Positions 8,668 through 18,597 are shown, counted from the first letter of the stretch. The stretch: 64,000 bases of DNA from Mesorhizobium sp. (GCF_023954305.1 NZ_JAMLIG010000003.1:357967-421966), one strand, 5' to 3'. Translations and numbers: made by a program. The notes: generated by a model not told the origin, from the sequence alone.

Positions 8668-8888
8668 GACGCCGTCGATTCGCCCCGACCATCATCTTAC
8701 TCACTCTGGCCGTGCTTGCCGGTGGGTGCGGTACACCGCGCGAGAAGACCGCGCCGTGCAAGCGGCCGGCCAATCTATCGAGCTATGCCAGCACGGGGGA
8801 CGAATGCGGGCCAATGATTTCGGTCAATGCGGACCGGTCCGCGGCGTTGGCGGCAATCCAGGACCTGGCGTCCGCGGAAGAAGAATAG
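8664..8888 (+). CDS. VirB7-like small lipoprotein
   Basis: A 74-residue protein with a hydrophobic signal and a good lipobox (LAGGC, cysteine at about residue 22), so it is predicted to be lipid-anchored. It starts by ATGA overlap with virB5 and is followed by virB6. In P-type systems a small lipoprotein at this place (VirB7/TrwH type) stabilises VirB9 in the outer-membrane core. The sequence itself is too divergent to name with certainty. Confidence 0.7.
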   Translation: MRRRRFAPTIILLTLAVLAGGCGTPREKTAPCKRPANLSSYASTGDECGPMISVNADRSAALAAIQDLASAEEE

Positions 8889-8897
8889 GGCAGGGCG

Positions 8898-9908
8898 GTG
8901 GACGACTTCATTGGCGAACTCTTGGATCGGATCGATGCTTCGGGGCAAAATTTCTCGCAGAGCGCCTACGAAGTTTTGAGCCGCGATCTCGAGCCGCTCC
9001 TTCGTCTCCTCTTCATCCTGGCCGTCCTGTTCTATGGTGTGCAGCTCTTCCTCGGAACCTCACGGCTTAGCGTCGCCGAGATCATCGGCCGGCTGGTGCG
9101 CGTGTTCGTCATCCTGATCCTGATCAGCACATGGTCGAACTTCAACGACCTTGTCTATGACTGGCTGACCACGGTGCCGGAGGCGGCGGGCCGCGCTATC
9201 CTGGCGGCATCCGGAACGGGCGTGACCGAGCCCACGAATGGTCTGTCGCAGATTTGGAAGACCGCGAACACCGCCGCCGCGGCCTTCTCGGAGCAGGCTG
9301 GTTATCTGTCGGTTCTGCCCGCTTTGATCGGCATGATCATCATGGTTTTTGCCGGCCTGTTCGTCGCCATCGCGCTGGGCATTCTCGTGCTGGCGAAGGT
9401 CGTGCTGTGGGTGTTGCTCGGCACCGCGCCGATCTTCATTGCCTGCTTCGTTTTCGATGCGACTCGCAGCTACGCCATGGGATGGCTGAACCAGTCGCTG
9501 CTCTATGCGATCATTCCGCTGTTCGTCTATGTGATCGCCGCCTTCCTGATCGCGGCGATGGAGCCGGAACTGACAAGCATCGACAGCATCTCCGGCAATC
9601 GCGAGCTGAAGCTTAGTGATTTCGCTGCCTTCATCATGCTTTGCCTCGCCGGCAGTTTCGTCCTTTTGCAGGTGCAATCCCTCGCGCAGGGCATAGCTGG
9701 CGGTCTGGCGACACCAGTCGGTCCGCGCTCCCGGCATCTGACGGCTCGCAGCATCTTCTGGAGCCGTGAGGCGATCGGTCAATCGGCAAGGCAGACCCAG
9801 GCCGCCGTCCATCGCGTGCAGGCGAGACTTCGCTCGCCGCGACAGGATGGCGCAGGCGCCTCGATGCAGCGCGCGATCACATCCAACGGAACCCCAAGGC
9901 AACCCTGA
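8898..9908 (+). CDS. virB6: VirB6 polytopic inner-membrane protein
   Basis: A 336-residue membrane protein with about six hydrophobic helices (roughly residues 33-55, 65-80, 140-175, 180-200, 205-225 and 255-275), the TrbL/VirB6 layout, including the central segment VVLWVLLGTAPIFIACFVFD typical of the family. It forms part of the inner-membrane channel. The start is a GTG at 8898 behind GGGCAGGG. The cytoplasmic C-terminal tail is basic and low in structure. Confidence 0.88.
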   Translation: MDDFIGELLDRIDASGQNFSQSAYEVLSRDLEPLLRLLFILAVLFYGVQLFLGTSRLSVAEIIGRLVRVFVILILISTWSNFNDLVYDWLTTVPEAAGRAILAASGTGVTEPTNGLSQIWKTANTAAAAFSEQAGYLSVLPALIGMIIMVFAGLFVAIALGILVLAKVVLWVLLGTAPIFIACFVFDATRSYAMGWLNQSLLYAIIPLFVYVIAAFLIAAMEPELTSIDSISGNRELKLSDFAAFIMLCLAGSFVLLQVQSLAQGIAGGLATPVGPRSRHLTARSIFWSREAIGQSARQTQAAVHRVQARLRSPRQDGAGASMQRAITSNGTPRQP

Positions 9909-9953
9909 TCGGCAAGACGCTGCACGATCGAGAAGGACAGGAACTTAGCAGGG

Positions 9954-10649
9954 ATGGCCGACAAGTTCGAAACAGCGCTGCGCTCGTACTTCCAGCAAGG
10001 CGACATCTGGGAGCAGGAGATCATCAAGCGCGCCAAGCGGTCGGCGCGTGTCGCGTGGCTTTTCTCGATCGTCTTTGCCGGGATCGCCGTGCTCAGTCTG
10101 CTGGCCGTGGTGCTGATGCTGCCGCTGAAGAGTTTCGAACCCTATGTCGTCACCGTCGACCAGACGACGGGCTATATCGAGGTCAAGTCGGGCCTGACGC
10201 GGCCGGCGAATCTCACCGAACAGCAGGCCATCACCCAGGCGAATGTGGTCCGCTACATCCGCGCTCGGGAAGGCTACGATCCATATGCGATCGAGGAGAA
10301 TTTCGGGCTCGCAGCACTCCTGTCAACGGACGAGGCAGCGCGCGAGCTGCAGGCCCTCTACAGCGCCGCCAACGCGCAGAACCCCACAAAGGTCTATGGG
10401 AGACTGAAGCGGGTCCTGGTCGACATCAAGTCGGTGACGTTCCCGAACGCCAGCACCGCGATCGTCCGCTTTTCGACCAACGAGCGCAGCGACACGGAAT
10501 CGATCGTCCGTCATTGGATCTCGGTCGTGCGCTTCCGCTACACCGACACCCCCGTCCGCAACGAATGGCGCTTCGAGAACCCGCTCGGCTTCCAAGTCTA
10601 CGCCTATCGCCGCGATCAGGAAACCGTCACGCCGGGGGACGCGCGATGA
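9954..10649 (+). CDS. virB8: VirB8 assembly factor
   Basis: A 231-residue protein with a short cytoplasmic N-terminus, a single transmembrane helix (about 28-54) and a periplasmic NTF2-like domain typical of VirB8: EPYVVTVDQTTGYIEV after the membrane and NEWRFENPLGFQVYAYRRD at the end. VirB8 nucleates the assembly of the channel at the inner membrane. It lies 45 bases after virB6, the only real gap in the operon apart from that before virB1. Its stop overlaps virB9 (ATGA). Confidence 0.92.
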   Translation: MADKFETALRSYFQQGDIWEQEIIKRAKRSARVAWLFSIVFAGIAVLSLLAVVLMLPLKSFEPYVVTVDQTTGYIEVKSGLTRPANLTEQQAITQANVVRYIRAREGYDPYAIEENFGLAALLSTDEAARELQALYSAANAQNPTKVYGRLKRVLVDIKSVTFPNASTAIVRFSTNERSDTESIVRHWISVVRFRYTDTPVRNEWRFENPLGFQVYAYRRDQETVTPGDAR

Positions 10650-11455
10650 GAGGCCACGCCTTTGCCGTCGCCTTCTTGCTTGTGGCGTCCTGGCCAGGTC
10701 ACACGGCCCAGACCCCGAAAGGCGGCTCTCTCGATGCGCGTGTGACCAGCGTCACCTATCAGGAAAACAACGTCGTCCAGGTCTTCGCCACCTACGGCAT
10801 CTCGACGATGATCATCTTCGACGAGGAGGAGAAATTCGAGACGATCTCGCTCGGCGACACCGACAGCTGGCAGGTCGTGCCAGCCGAGAAGGGCAACATC
10901 CTGTTCGTCAAGCCGATCGCCAAGGACGTCGTGACGAACATGAACGTCGTGACGACCAAGCGCATCTACTATCTCGAGCTTCATGACTTCGCGCCCGAAG
11001 CCGGCCGCAAGGTTTTTGGAATCCGCTTCCATTATCCGGAGAAGAACCTGAACGCGGCGTTGCGTCAGGAGGCGGAACAGCGCGCCGCCTGGCCGAATAT
11101 CGCAGGCATCGACAAGGCCAACGTCAATATCGACTATTCGTTCTCCGGTGACGCGCGGCTAAAGCCGCTGATGGTCTTCGACGACGGCAACAAGACCTTC
11201 TTCAAGTTCGACGGCCAAGTGCCGGCGATCTTCGCCGTCAACTCGGATTTCTCCGAGACGCTGCGGAACTTCCGCAGGGAAGGGGAGTACATTGTCGTCG
11301 ACGGCACAGCGACCCAGTTCACCCTTCGCGACGGCAATCAGTGGGTCTGCATCTTCAATCTGAGGAAGCCCGATTTCGGGGCGCCGGACCCTGCCATTCT
11401 AGGTCCGGTCGAGGAGACACAAGCGAAACGTCGGCGCCGGAGCGGCAACGGATGA
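10646..11455 (+). CDS. virB9: VirB9 outer-membrane core component
   Basis: A 269-residue secreted protein: signal peptide about 1-20, N-terminal domain with the conserved VVQVFATYGISTMIIF strand and NILFVKPIAKDVVTNMNV, and C-terminal domain with DYSFSGDARLKPLMVFDDG and NKTFFKF, both diagnostic of VirB9/CagX. It forms the outer-membrane ring with VirB7 and VirB10. It overlaps virB8 and virB10 by ATGA on both sides. Confidence 0.92.
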   Translation: MRGHAFAVAFLLVASWPGHTAQTPKGGSLDARVTSVTYQENNVVQVFATYGISTMIIFDEEEKFETISLGDTDSWQVVPAEKGNILFVKPIAKDVVTNMNVVTTKRIYYLELHDFAPEAGRKVFGIRFHYPEKNLNAALRQEAEQRAAWPNIAGIDKANVNIDYSFSGDARLKPLMVFDDGNKTFFKFDGQVPAIFAVNSDFSETLRNFRREGEYIVVDGTATQFTLRDGNQWVCIFNLRKPDFGAPDPAILGPVEETQAKRRRRSGNG

Positions 11456-12672
11456 AACGCTCTCCCGAACTTGAAACCCTGGCCGACAACGACGATCCCG
11501 TCATCGCCGACACCTCCGTCCGTCGCAAGCAGCTGGCCGGTGGCGCCGTACTGATCCTGCTCGGCCTCGTGGCCGGCTACATGGTCCTCGCCGGCCGGCA
11601 GCCGCCGGTGCGCGACATGCTCGACGGGGACGAGGAATTCACCACGACGACGTTCCGGCCGCCCTCTTTCGTGCGCGAGGGCGAACCGGCGCCTGAGCCG
11701 CCCCCGCCGGATGTGGTTCAAATACCGCCTCCACCCCCACCCCCGCCTCCGGCAGAAGAGGTCGATACCACCGAGTTCGAGGTGCCACCTCCGCCCGTGC
11801 CCGGTGCCGCCCCGCCGCCCCCCGAAGCCGCCGAGGCCGCTGCGGAAGAGTTTCCGGAAAGGCTCCGGTCGAAACTGATCGTGCTCGATAATCCCGATTC
11901 GAGCGGGCCGGGCACTCTGACCGGAGGGGAGGGGGAGGGGCTCACCGTGGCGGGTGAGGATCGGAGCAGCAAGTTTCTGGCGGCTGCGATCAGCCTGGCC
12001 GATCGCAGCGCCAAAGCCAGGAAGATCGAGCGGATCGACGCCCTGGTTCCGGAGGGCACGCTCGTCCCGGGTATTCTGGAGACGGCCATTGTCAGCGATC
12101 TGCCGGGGCAGGTGAGGGCGATCGTCTCCCAGGACGTCTATTCTTTCGATGGACGGCGGGTGCTGATCCCCACCGGAACGCGCCTCATCGGTGAATACCA
12201 ATCGGAGATCACGCGCGGCCAGACGCGGATCTTCGTCGTCTGGAGCCGTATGCTGCGCGATGACGGTGTGACAGTCCGGTTGAACTCGATCGGCGCCGAC
12301 AGTCTGGGCCGGTCGGGACTGACGGGCCGAGTCGACAAGAAATTCCGCGAGCGCTTCGGCGCCGCCATTTTGCTGTCAATCGTCGGCGCAGGCGCCAGCT
12401 ATCTGACGGGCTACGGCAGCCAGACCGCATCCGGCGACAGCGACGATGCGCAGCGCGCGGAAGAGCTGGCCAGGCAAATACTCGCGCAAACCTTCTCGGA
12501 CATGGCCAACCAGGCGCTCGGCGACTCTCTCCGCATCCCGCCCACGATCAGCGTGAGCCAGGGTGAGCGCATCTTCGTTTTCGTTCGGCAGGATCTCGAC
12601 TTCTCCGCACTCTACGAAGACCCGGTCGACGAAGCGTTGAAGGAAATACGCCGTGAACGTGGCCTCAACTGA
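11452..12672 (+). CDS. virB10: VirB10 channel scaffold
   Basis: A 406-residue protein that bridges both membranes. It has a short cytoplasmic N-terminus, one transmembrane helix (about 25-45), a proline-rich periplasmic segment (about 75-130, including a run of nine prolines) and the C-terminal beta-barrel domain with GTLVPGILETAIVSDLPGQ, GTRLIGEYQS and GRSGLTGRVDKKF, all conserved in VirB10/TrbI. It is linked to virB9 by ATGA, and its last 20 bases overlap the GTG start of virB11. Confidence 0.93.
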   Translation: MKRSPELETLADNDDPVIADTSVRRKQLAGGAVLILLGLVAGYMVLAGRQPPVRDMLDGDEEFTTTTFRPPSFVREGEPAPEPPPPDVVQIPPPPPPPPPAEEVDTTEFEVPPPPVPGAAPPPPEAAEAAAEEFPERLRSKLIVLDNPDSSGPGTLTGGEGEGLTVAGEDRSSKFLAAAISLADRSAKARKIERIDALVPEGTLVPGILETAIVSDLPGQVRAIVSQDVYSFDGRRVLIPTGTRLIGEYQSEITRGQTRIFVVWSRMLRDDGVTVRLNSIGADSLGRSGLTGRVDKKFRERFGAAILLSIVGAGASYLTGYGSQTASGDSDDAQRAEELARQILAQTFSDMANQALGDSLRIPPTISVSQGERIFVFVRQDLDFSALYEDPVDEALKEIRRERGLN

Positions 12673-13681
12673 CCTCGCGTCCAACCGGCACTATTTCCTC
12701 TATCGGGCGCTTGCTCCGCTGAAGGCGTTCCTGAACGATGCGGAGGTGGTCGAGATCTCGGTCAATCGGCCCGGGCAGGTCTATGTCGAACGTCTCGGCT
12801 CGGCGCACATGGAGTTCGAAGAAGTTCCGGAGCTCACCACGGCCGAGATCGTCAACATCGGCGAGCGCGTGGCGGCGAGCACCAACCAGTTCGTCAGCCC
12901 CGCCAATCCGATCCTCAGCGCAGCGCTTCCCACGGGCGAGCGCATCCAGGTCGTTCTGCCGCCCGCGGCGCCGGATGGCGGCACGCTGTCGATCCGCAAA
13001 CAGGTCATCAGCAACTTCACACTCGAAGACTACCGCGACCAGGGATCGCTCGACCAGGTGACGGTTGCGGTCGGTGGCCTGAGCGAAACCGACCAGGCCC
13101 TGGTCGAGCAGCTCTCGGCCAGGGACATCTACGGCTTTATCAGGACGGCGATCGTCAATCGGGTGTCGATCCTGATCAGCGGCGGCACCTCGAGCGGCAA
13201 GACGACCTTCCTGAACGCCTGCCTCAGGACCGTCGACCCGCATGAGCGGATCATCACGCTGGAAGACACACGCGAGCTGTTCCCGCCTCAGAAGAACGCT
13301 GTCCATCTGCTCGCATCGCGCGGCGATCAGGGAACGGCGAGCGTGACGATCCAGTCCTTGCTCGAGGCCTCGCTGCGCATGCGGCCGGATCGCCTCTTCG
13401 TTGGCGAGGTGCGGGGATCGGAAGCCTTCGCCTTCCTGCGCGCCATCAACACGGGTCATCCGGGATCCATGTCGACGGTTCATGCCGACACGCCGCTTGG
13501 CGCCTATGAACAGCTCGCCATGATGGTCATGCAGTCGGGCCTGTCGGCCGCCTACCCGAAGGCCGATCTCATCTCGTACATCCAGAGCGTCATTCCGATC
13601 GTCATCCAGTTGCGCAGGGAAGGGGGCCGACGTGGCGTCTCCGAGATTTTCTTCGCGCGCGAACGGATGGATGTGCCATGA
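12653..13681 (+). CDS. virB11: VirB11 traffic ATPase
   Basis: A 342-residue hexameric ATPase. The N-terminal domain is followed by Walker A GGTSSGKTT (around residue 180), an Asp box (ITLEDTREL), Walker B MRPDRLFVGEVRG and the His box GHPGSMSTVHAD. It starts at GTG 12653 inside the end of virB10, with AAGGA upstream, and its stop overlaps virD4 (ATGA). All catalytic motifs are present. Confidence 0.93.
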   Translation: MNVASTDLASNRHYFLYRALAPLKAFLNDAEVVEISVNRPGQVYVERLGSAHMEFEEVPELTTAEIVNIGERVAASTNQFVSPANPILSAALPTGERIQVVLPPAAPDGGTLSIRKQVISNFTLEDYRDQGSLDQVTVAVGGLSETDQALVEQLSARDIYGFIRTAIVNRVSILISGGTSSGKTTFLNACLRTVDPHERIITLEDTRELFPPQKNAVHLLASRGDQGTASVTIQSLLEASLRMRPDRLFVGEVRGSEAFAFLRAINTGHPGSMSTVHADTPLGAYEQLAMMVMQSGLSAAYPKADLISYIQSVIPIVIQLRREGGRRGVSEIFFARERMDVP

Positions 13682-15717
13682 CCGGCTCGCTTCGCGTCTT
13701 CTATCTCGGCTTCTGTCTGGCCATCGCCTTGGCGGCCTGGCTGCTGGCCTATGGTCTCGTGCTACAAATCGTCTATGGCGACGGACGGATCCTGCAGGCG
13801 ACCATCACAACAAATTCGTTCGCGCCGTTCGAACAGCTTCTCGCATATGGCGATAGCTCCGTCCTGCGCGCCGTGGCGCTGGGCGCACTCTTGCCTGCGT
13901 GCCTGGTCGCCGGCGTTATCGCCTATGCCGGTCTGCGCCCCAATTCGAGCCCCCTCGGCGACGCCCGCTTCCAGACAGCGATGTCGCTGCGACGCGACGG
14001 ATGGTTCCGAAAGAGAGGCAAGATACTTGGTCGTTTCGGACGGCAGATTCTTCGCGTCGATGACGACCGGCATCACCTGATCATCGGACCGACGCGCTCG
14101 GGGAAGGGCGCCTGCTACGTCGTGCCCAACGCGCTGACACACGAAGGCTCAATGATCGTCACCGACCTCAAGGGCGAGATATTCCGCAGCACGGCCGGCT
14201 ATCGCAAATCGAAGGGCAACCAGGTCTTCCTGTTCGCGCCGGGATCGGAGAGGACGCATCGCTACAACCCGCTCGACTTCATTCGGCCGGATCGCGGCGA
14301 CCGAACCACCGACATCCAGAACATGGCCGCAATCCTCGTCCCGGAAGTCACCGAGTCCGAGAACTCGATCTGGCAGGCCACGGCCCAGCAGGTCATGGCC
14401 GGCGCGATCAGCTACATTAACGAAAGCGCCTTCTACGAGGGACATCGCAACCTCGGCGAGGTCACGGCCTTCTTCAACAGCGGGGCGAATCTGCAGGCGC
14501 TGATGATCCTCATCAAGGAGCGCGAGCCCTACCTGTCCCGTTTCACGGTGGAGAGTTTCAACGCCTACATCGCCCTGTCCGAGCGCGCTGCAGCGTCGGC
14601 GCTGCTCGACATCCAGAAGGCGCTCAGGCCGTTCCGCAACGAGCGCGTGATTGCGGCGACGTCGGTCACCGACATGGACCTGCGCGCCCTGAAGCATCGG
14701 CCGGTCTCGATTTATCTCGCGCCCAACGTCACCGACATCACGCTGCTGCGGCCGCTCCTCGCGCTCTTCGTGCAACAGACCCTCGATGTACTCATGCTCG
14801 AGCATACGGAGCGATCCGTGCCGATCTACTTCCTGCTCGACGAATTCCGGCAGCTCAAAAAAATGAGCGAGATCACGACCAAGCTGCCTTATGTGGCGGG
14901 CTACAACATCAAGATGGCGTTTGTGATTCAGGACCTGAAGAACCTGGACGAGATCTACGGCGAAACCTCCCGTCACTCAATGATGGGCAATTGTGGCTAT
15001 CAGCTCGTCTTCGGCGCGAACGACCAGGTGACCGCGGAAGCCGTCTCGAAGGGACTCGGCAAGCGCACGGTCCGCTACAAGACCGAATCCCGCACGATCG
15101 AGCTGATGGGTTTGCATAGGCGTACCAAGGTCGAACAGTTGCGCGAACGCGACCTGATGATGCCGCAGGAAGTCCGGCAGATGCCGGCGAGCAAGATGGT
15201 CATCATGGCCGAGGGCCAGAACCCGATCTTCGCCGACAAGCTGCGGTTCTTCAGGACTGCGCCGTTCAAGACGATGGAGTGGTTCTCGCGGGCTAACCTG
15301 CCGGACGTGCCGACAATCGAGTTCCTACCACAGCGACCCGTGCCGGCAACAATTCCGTCCTACGCTGGCCAGGATGCCGATGCCTTGAAATCGGAGGGGC
15401 AGGGCGCCCCACCGGAGGAGAAGGCAAAGCGTCCCGCTCGGAAATCACCGGCCGCACCAAAGCCCGAGGCCGCCGGCGGCAGGGGCCAAGGAGCGGCGTT
15501 CGCTGCCGCGATGACACCGCCGCGGGCAGGGGCTTCTGCGAGGCCCGCGCGCGGCGCACTCGATGCGCGTTTCGCCAAAGCCGCTCGAAAACTGAAGGCT
15601 CTCGCCAAGGCGCCGGCCAGGTCCGGGAGCCAGCGCGGAAAGACTGCCAGTTGGTCACGGGTGTTCGACGAGACCGTTCCAGACGAACTGGAGATCGCTG
15701 AGGCCGACGCGGGCTGA
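13678..15717 (+). CDS. virD4: VirD4 coupling protein
   Basis: A 679-residue coupling ATPase that recruits substrates to the channel. Two N-terminal membrane helices (about 8-30 and 60-85) precede the VirD4/TraG motor with Walker A GPTRSGKGA and Walker B IYFLLDEFRQL. The last 115 residues (after about 560) form a Pro/Ala/Lys-rich, probably disordered basic tail with no homology I recognise; such tails in coupling proteins often contact substrate or relaxosome. It is the last gene of the operon, with no relaxase downstream in the window. Confidence 0.92.
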   Translation: MTGSLRVFYLGFCLAIALAAWLLAYGLVLQIVYGDGRILQATITTNSFAPFEQLLAYGDSSVLRAVALGALLPACLVAGVIAYAGLRPNSSPLGDARFQTAMSLRRDGWFRKRGKILGRFGRQILRVDDDRHHLIIGPTRSGKGACYVVPNALTHEGSMIVTDLKGEIFRSTAGYRKSKGNQVFLFAPGSERTHRYNPLDFIRPDRGDRTTDIQNMAAILVPEVTESENSIWQATAQQVMAGAISYINESAFYEGHRNLGEVTAFFNSGANLQALMILIKEREPYLSRFTVESFNAYIALSERAAASALLDIQKALRPFRNERVIAATSVTDMDLRALKHRPVSIYLAPNVTDITLLRPLLALFVQQTLDVLMLEHTERSVPIYFLLDEFRQLKKMSEITTKLPYVAGYNIKMAFVIQDLKNLDEIYGETSRHSMMGNCGYQLVFGANDQVTAEAVSKGLGKRTVRYKTESRTIELMGLHRRTKVEQLRERDLMMPQEVRQMPASKMVIMAEGQNPIFADKLRFFRTAPFKTMEWFSRANLPDVPTIEFLPQRPVPATIPSYAGQDADALKSEGQGAPPEEKAKRPARKSPAAPKPEAAGGRGQGAAFAAAMTPPRAGASARPARGALDARFAKAARKLKALAKAPARSGSQRGKTASWSRVFDETVPDELEIAEADAG

Positions 15718-16049
15718 CCGCTCGTTGACATTGAGTCCGCCATTTGAAAGACAGGCGCCGGCGCGTGGAACCGCATCGCGGTCACGACCGTGGTGCGCGC
15801 ACGGTCTGCAACCAGATTCCAACAGGACGGAAAACAGCGTGCCGCAGTGTTGCTCTGGGATGCTCGAACGTCAGTCGCGATGCCGTGCGAAGCTGCTGCC
15901 GGCGAAAGCCCTGAAGATCGACAGGGATCCTGGTGGCGGGTTGTGAGCAACAGGGCTGTTGCTCGCGTTTGACGGGCTTGAAGGTCGCGAAATGAAGTAT
16001 TCGTCTAGGGGATTGGGCGAGTCGGGCGACTTTGGAAATGAAGAACTAA
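15718..16049. other. Non-coding stretch after virD4
   Basis: Three hundred bases between the virD4 stop and the decayed kinase-helicase gene. All frames are broken by stops and I see no clear terminator hairpin with a T run, no RNA gene and no transposon end. Confidence 0.5.
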
Positions 16050-18244
16050 AAACGAAGCCAAAGCAGGACGTCACTTGACGATCGATTTCACTTCGTCGGT
16101 GACGCGGTCGCCGCCGGCGACCAGGCTGCGCTCCGATCCGCGATCTTTGAGGTCGAGGACCGCGCCTCTGGAGGTGAATTTCTGTTGAAGCTTTGGCGCA
16201 AATCGAATGCGCAGGTTGATGATCACCTCCGGCAATTGTGGCTGCACGAGATGCGCCAGGTACAACGCATGATGGCGTATGGGGGGTGCCCGTGATGTCA
16301 TCGTGGACGTGCTTGAATTCGTCGAGGACGACGAGCATTTCGGGGTGCTCCTCGAGAAGGCCGGACATCCCCTGAGCGGGCGCATCCGACGTGTCTCCAG
16401 CCAGCACTGGCTTCGCAATCTGGGTGCAACGAGATCGCGGGTGCTCTTCTGGCGCAATATCAAGCGTGTCGTCGCGGCGCTCGGGATCATCCATGCGCGA
16501 GGGCTCGTGCATGGTCTCCTGACCGCGGATGTCATCATGACCGAGGGATCCGATGAGCCGGATTTTCAGGTCGGCGGCTTCGAGTGGAGCCTGCGGGTCA
16601 GCGGGGACGCGGTCGGTCAGGTGCCGGCATCGGTGATGCCGCGGAAGAGTGCCGAAACGGCGCGACGCTATTCGTTCGCGGAAGACTGGCGCGCTTTGGG
16701 CTTCCTGGCCGCGAACTGCCTCGACGCCGAGGTTCTGCCTTCCGGCAATGTCGCACCCCGCACGGGATCGCCGTCATCGATCGTGCTGCAGCCACCGGAG
16801 CAGATCTTTCTGAAGCGGCTGTCGCGCCTGGGCGCATGGACCAACTCGACGCAGATTCGCTCGGCCGCGCCCTGGACGACGTCATCACCAATATCGGTGT
16901 CGTCGCAGCTGCCCACTCAGGCAGTTTCATCTTGATGTTCGATCTTCAATCGAAGCTCGGCGATGCCGTCTACCGCGCGAGTGAAGGCGCCATTGCGACC
17001 GACGAGTTTCGCAAGCAGTTGGACTGGGTGCGGGCCGACCTGGATGGCGGGGCAACGCTCCTGGTGCCGCGCGAATTCGACCCGGCGAATGGCCGGCTGA
17101 AGCTTGTGACAGATAGCATGACCTATCGCCTGAGACCGTCGCGCGGCGAGGGAAGCGCAGCGGTCTGGGACATTGCAATCTGCCAGGAGGTTGAACCTCG
17201 CGCTGCATCGTTCAGTGTCGGCGACAGGGTCGAACGTGCGATCGATCAGGAGATTCTTGTAGCCACCGGCATACGGAACGCGCAGGACACGCGGGCACGA
17301 CTTGGGCCGGACGTGCTCGACTGGAGCGCCTTTGCTGCTTCCCCACAAAGCCGATCCCCTGGGATGGGCGACACCAATGCAGTGAAGAAAGCACTTCTGT
17401 TGATTCAGATCATTGAGGCGGTTGCAAAGGCGCTTGAGGTTTATCCGGTCGAGGTGCTCGACACAGGACGACAGGACGGCCGGAAACATGTTGTCTTGCG
17501 TGCCGAGCCGAAAAACGATCGCGATCGGCTCGCCAAACGCATTGGAATGGTCGAATCGGCCAACGCGCTTGTCCGGCTTTTCGAGGAAGAGCACCAGGAA
17601 GCCGAAGCGAAATGGCGATTGAGCCAGGCCGCGAGCCTTGGGGCGACGCGTGCTGCCGATGTCGTCGCGAGCTTCATCGATCTCGTCGATCATCGAGGTC
17701 GCCGCGGTTACCGGTTCGAAATCGACGAGGAGTTGCCGGGGGAGCGACCCCTCTTCCTGCGCACGGAACGTGACGCCCGGACCGAACAGGTCATCGCCCG
17801 CCGGCTCCGCTACATCAAGGCGATTGATACGCGCGTCGATCTCGCTGCAATGCTTGTCGATCCTTGGCAGGTCCGGCGCTCGAGCCGGGAAACGCAGAGC
17901 GACGACGATCGGCGCGATGCGGCATTCATCGATCTCGACAAACCCAAGCAGGAAGCTCTGGTCGGACTCTGGTCGACATTGCCGTCGTTCTTCGTCGTCG
18001 GCCCACCCGGCGTTGGTAAGACGAAGCTCGCCACGGAAGTGGTCCGCCGGCGGTTCAAAGGCGATCCGTCGACACGTATGCTGGTGTCCGCGCAGGGGCA
18101 CGATCACTCGACAACCTTCAGACGAAGATCAAGGAAACATTCGCCAAGGCCGGAATGAACGACGTTCTCCTGGCGCGCTCCACAACGCCGGAGGAGCGGC
18201 CCACGAGCGAAGAGGAAATCCACCGTACCGGAGCGGATTCATAG
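16050..18244 (+). pseudogene. Decayed pseudokinase-helicase fusion protein
   Basis: One ancestral gene read through four frame segments. Frame 1 (about 16080-16280) gives FHFVGDAVAAGDQAALRSA and ends at a run of six G at about 16285; dropping one G joins it to the next segment, a protein-kinase-like domain (16280-16830) whose HRD position reads HARGLVHG and DFG position reads GGFE, so catalytic residues are gone. A one-base loss near 16810-16845 leads to a ~420-residue segment with a helicase-type Walker A, VGPPGVGKTKLATE (about 17995). A further one-base loss near 18107 gives DNLQTKIKETFAKAG and a stop at 18242, long before the rest of a superfamily-1 helicase. No start codon is evident. Kinase-plus-helicase fusions of this kind are found in defence islands; that role is inference. 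Confidence 0.6.
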
Positions 18245-18245
18245 G

Positions 18246-18593
18246 AAGGCTTGCGAGCAGCGCGCTGGCGAAGGACGCACCCCCACAGATCAAGTCCCGC
18301 ATGGTTGCATTGAACGATGCCGCAGAGCGGTTGAGGTAAGCTACCTTTTCCCAGGCGGCGACAGCCTCGATCCATTCGCGCCGCCTGTCCGCCGCGAGCC
18401 TGAGCGTCGCCTCGGCAGCCTTCAGCTGGGCTTGGCGGAAGCGGGCATCAGCAACCGCCATTCGTTTCGGGCGCGTCATCAGCGCGAGAATGTTCGAGAC
18501 CACGGCGGTCTCGACCGTCCGCCCGGCGTTAATTCCCATCACGCCAACCGAGACCTGCGGGTTGACCAGCAGGAATTCCTGCCAGACGTCAGC
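18246..18593 (-). pseudogene. TolC-family outer-membrane efflux protein, internal fragment
   Basis: The minus strand encodes about 115 residues with the heptad-rich pattern of TolC-like efflux proteins (ADARFRQAQLKAAEATLRL, RREWIEAVAAWEKVAYL). It lacks signal peptide, N-terminal and C-terminal parts and stops being similar exactly where the helicase relic ends on the other strand (18244/18246). It is a scar of a heavy-metal efflux operon. The assignment rests on pattern only. Confidence 0.5.
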
Positions 18594-18597
18594 GGAG

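Noticed and set aside
12665..13483. Long minus-strand open frame inside virB11
   Set aside because: Shadow of virB11, which has all ATPase motifs; Arg/Asp-rich product without family features.
14149..14976. Long minus-strand open frame (275 codons) inside virD4
   Set aside because: It is the antisense of an intact, motif-complete coupling protein; its own sequence has no domain and typical GC-shadow composition.
16810..16845. Programmed frameshift as explanation of the kinase-helicase break
   Set aside because: No slippery heptamer is seen, shifts go in different directions at three sites, and the gene also ends early and lacks a start; decay is simpler.
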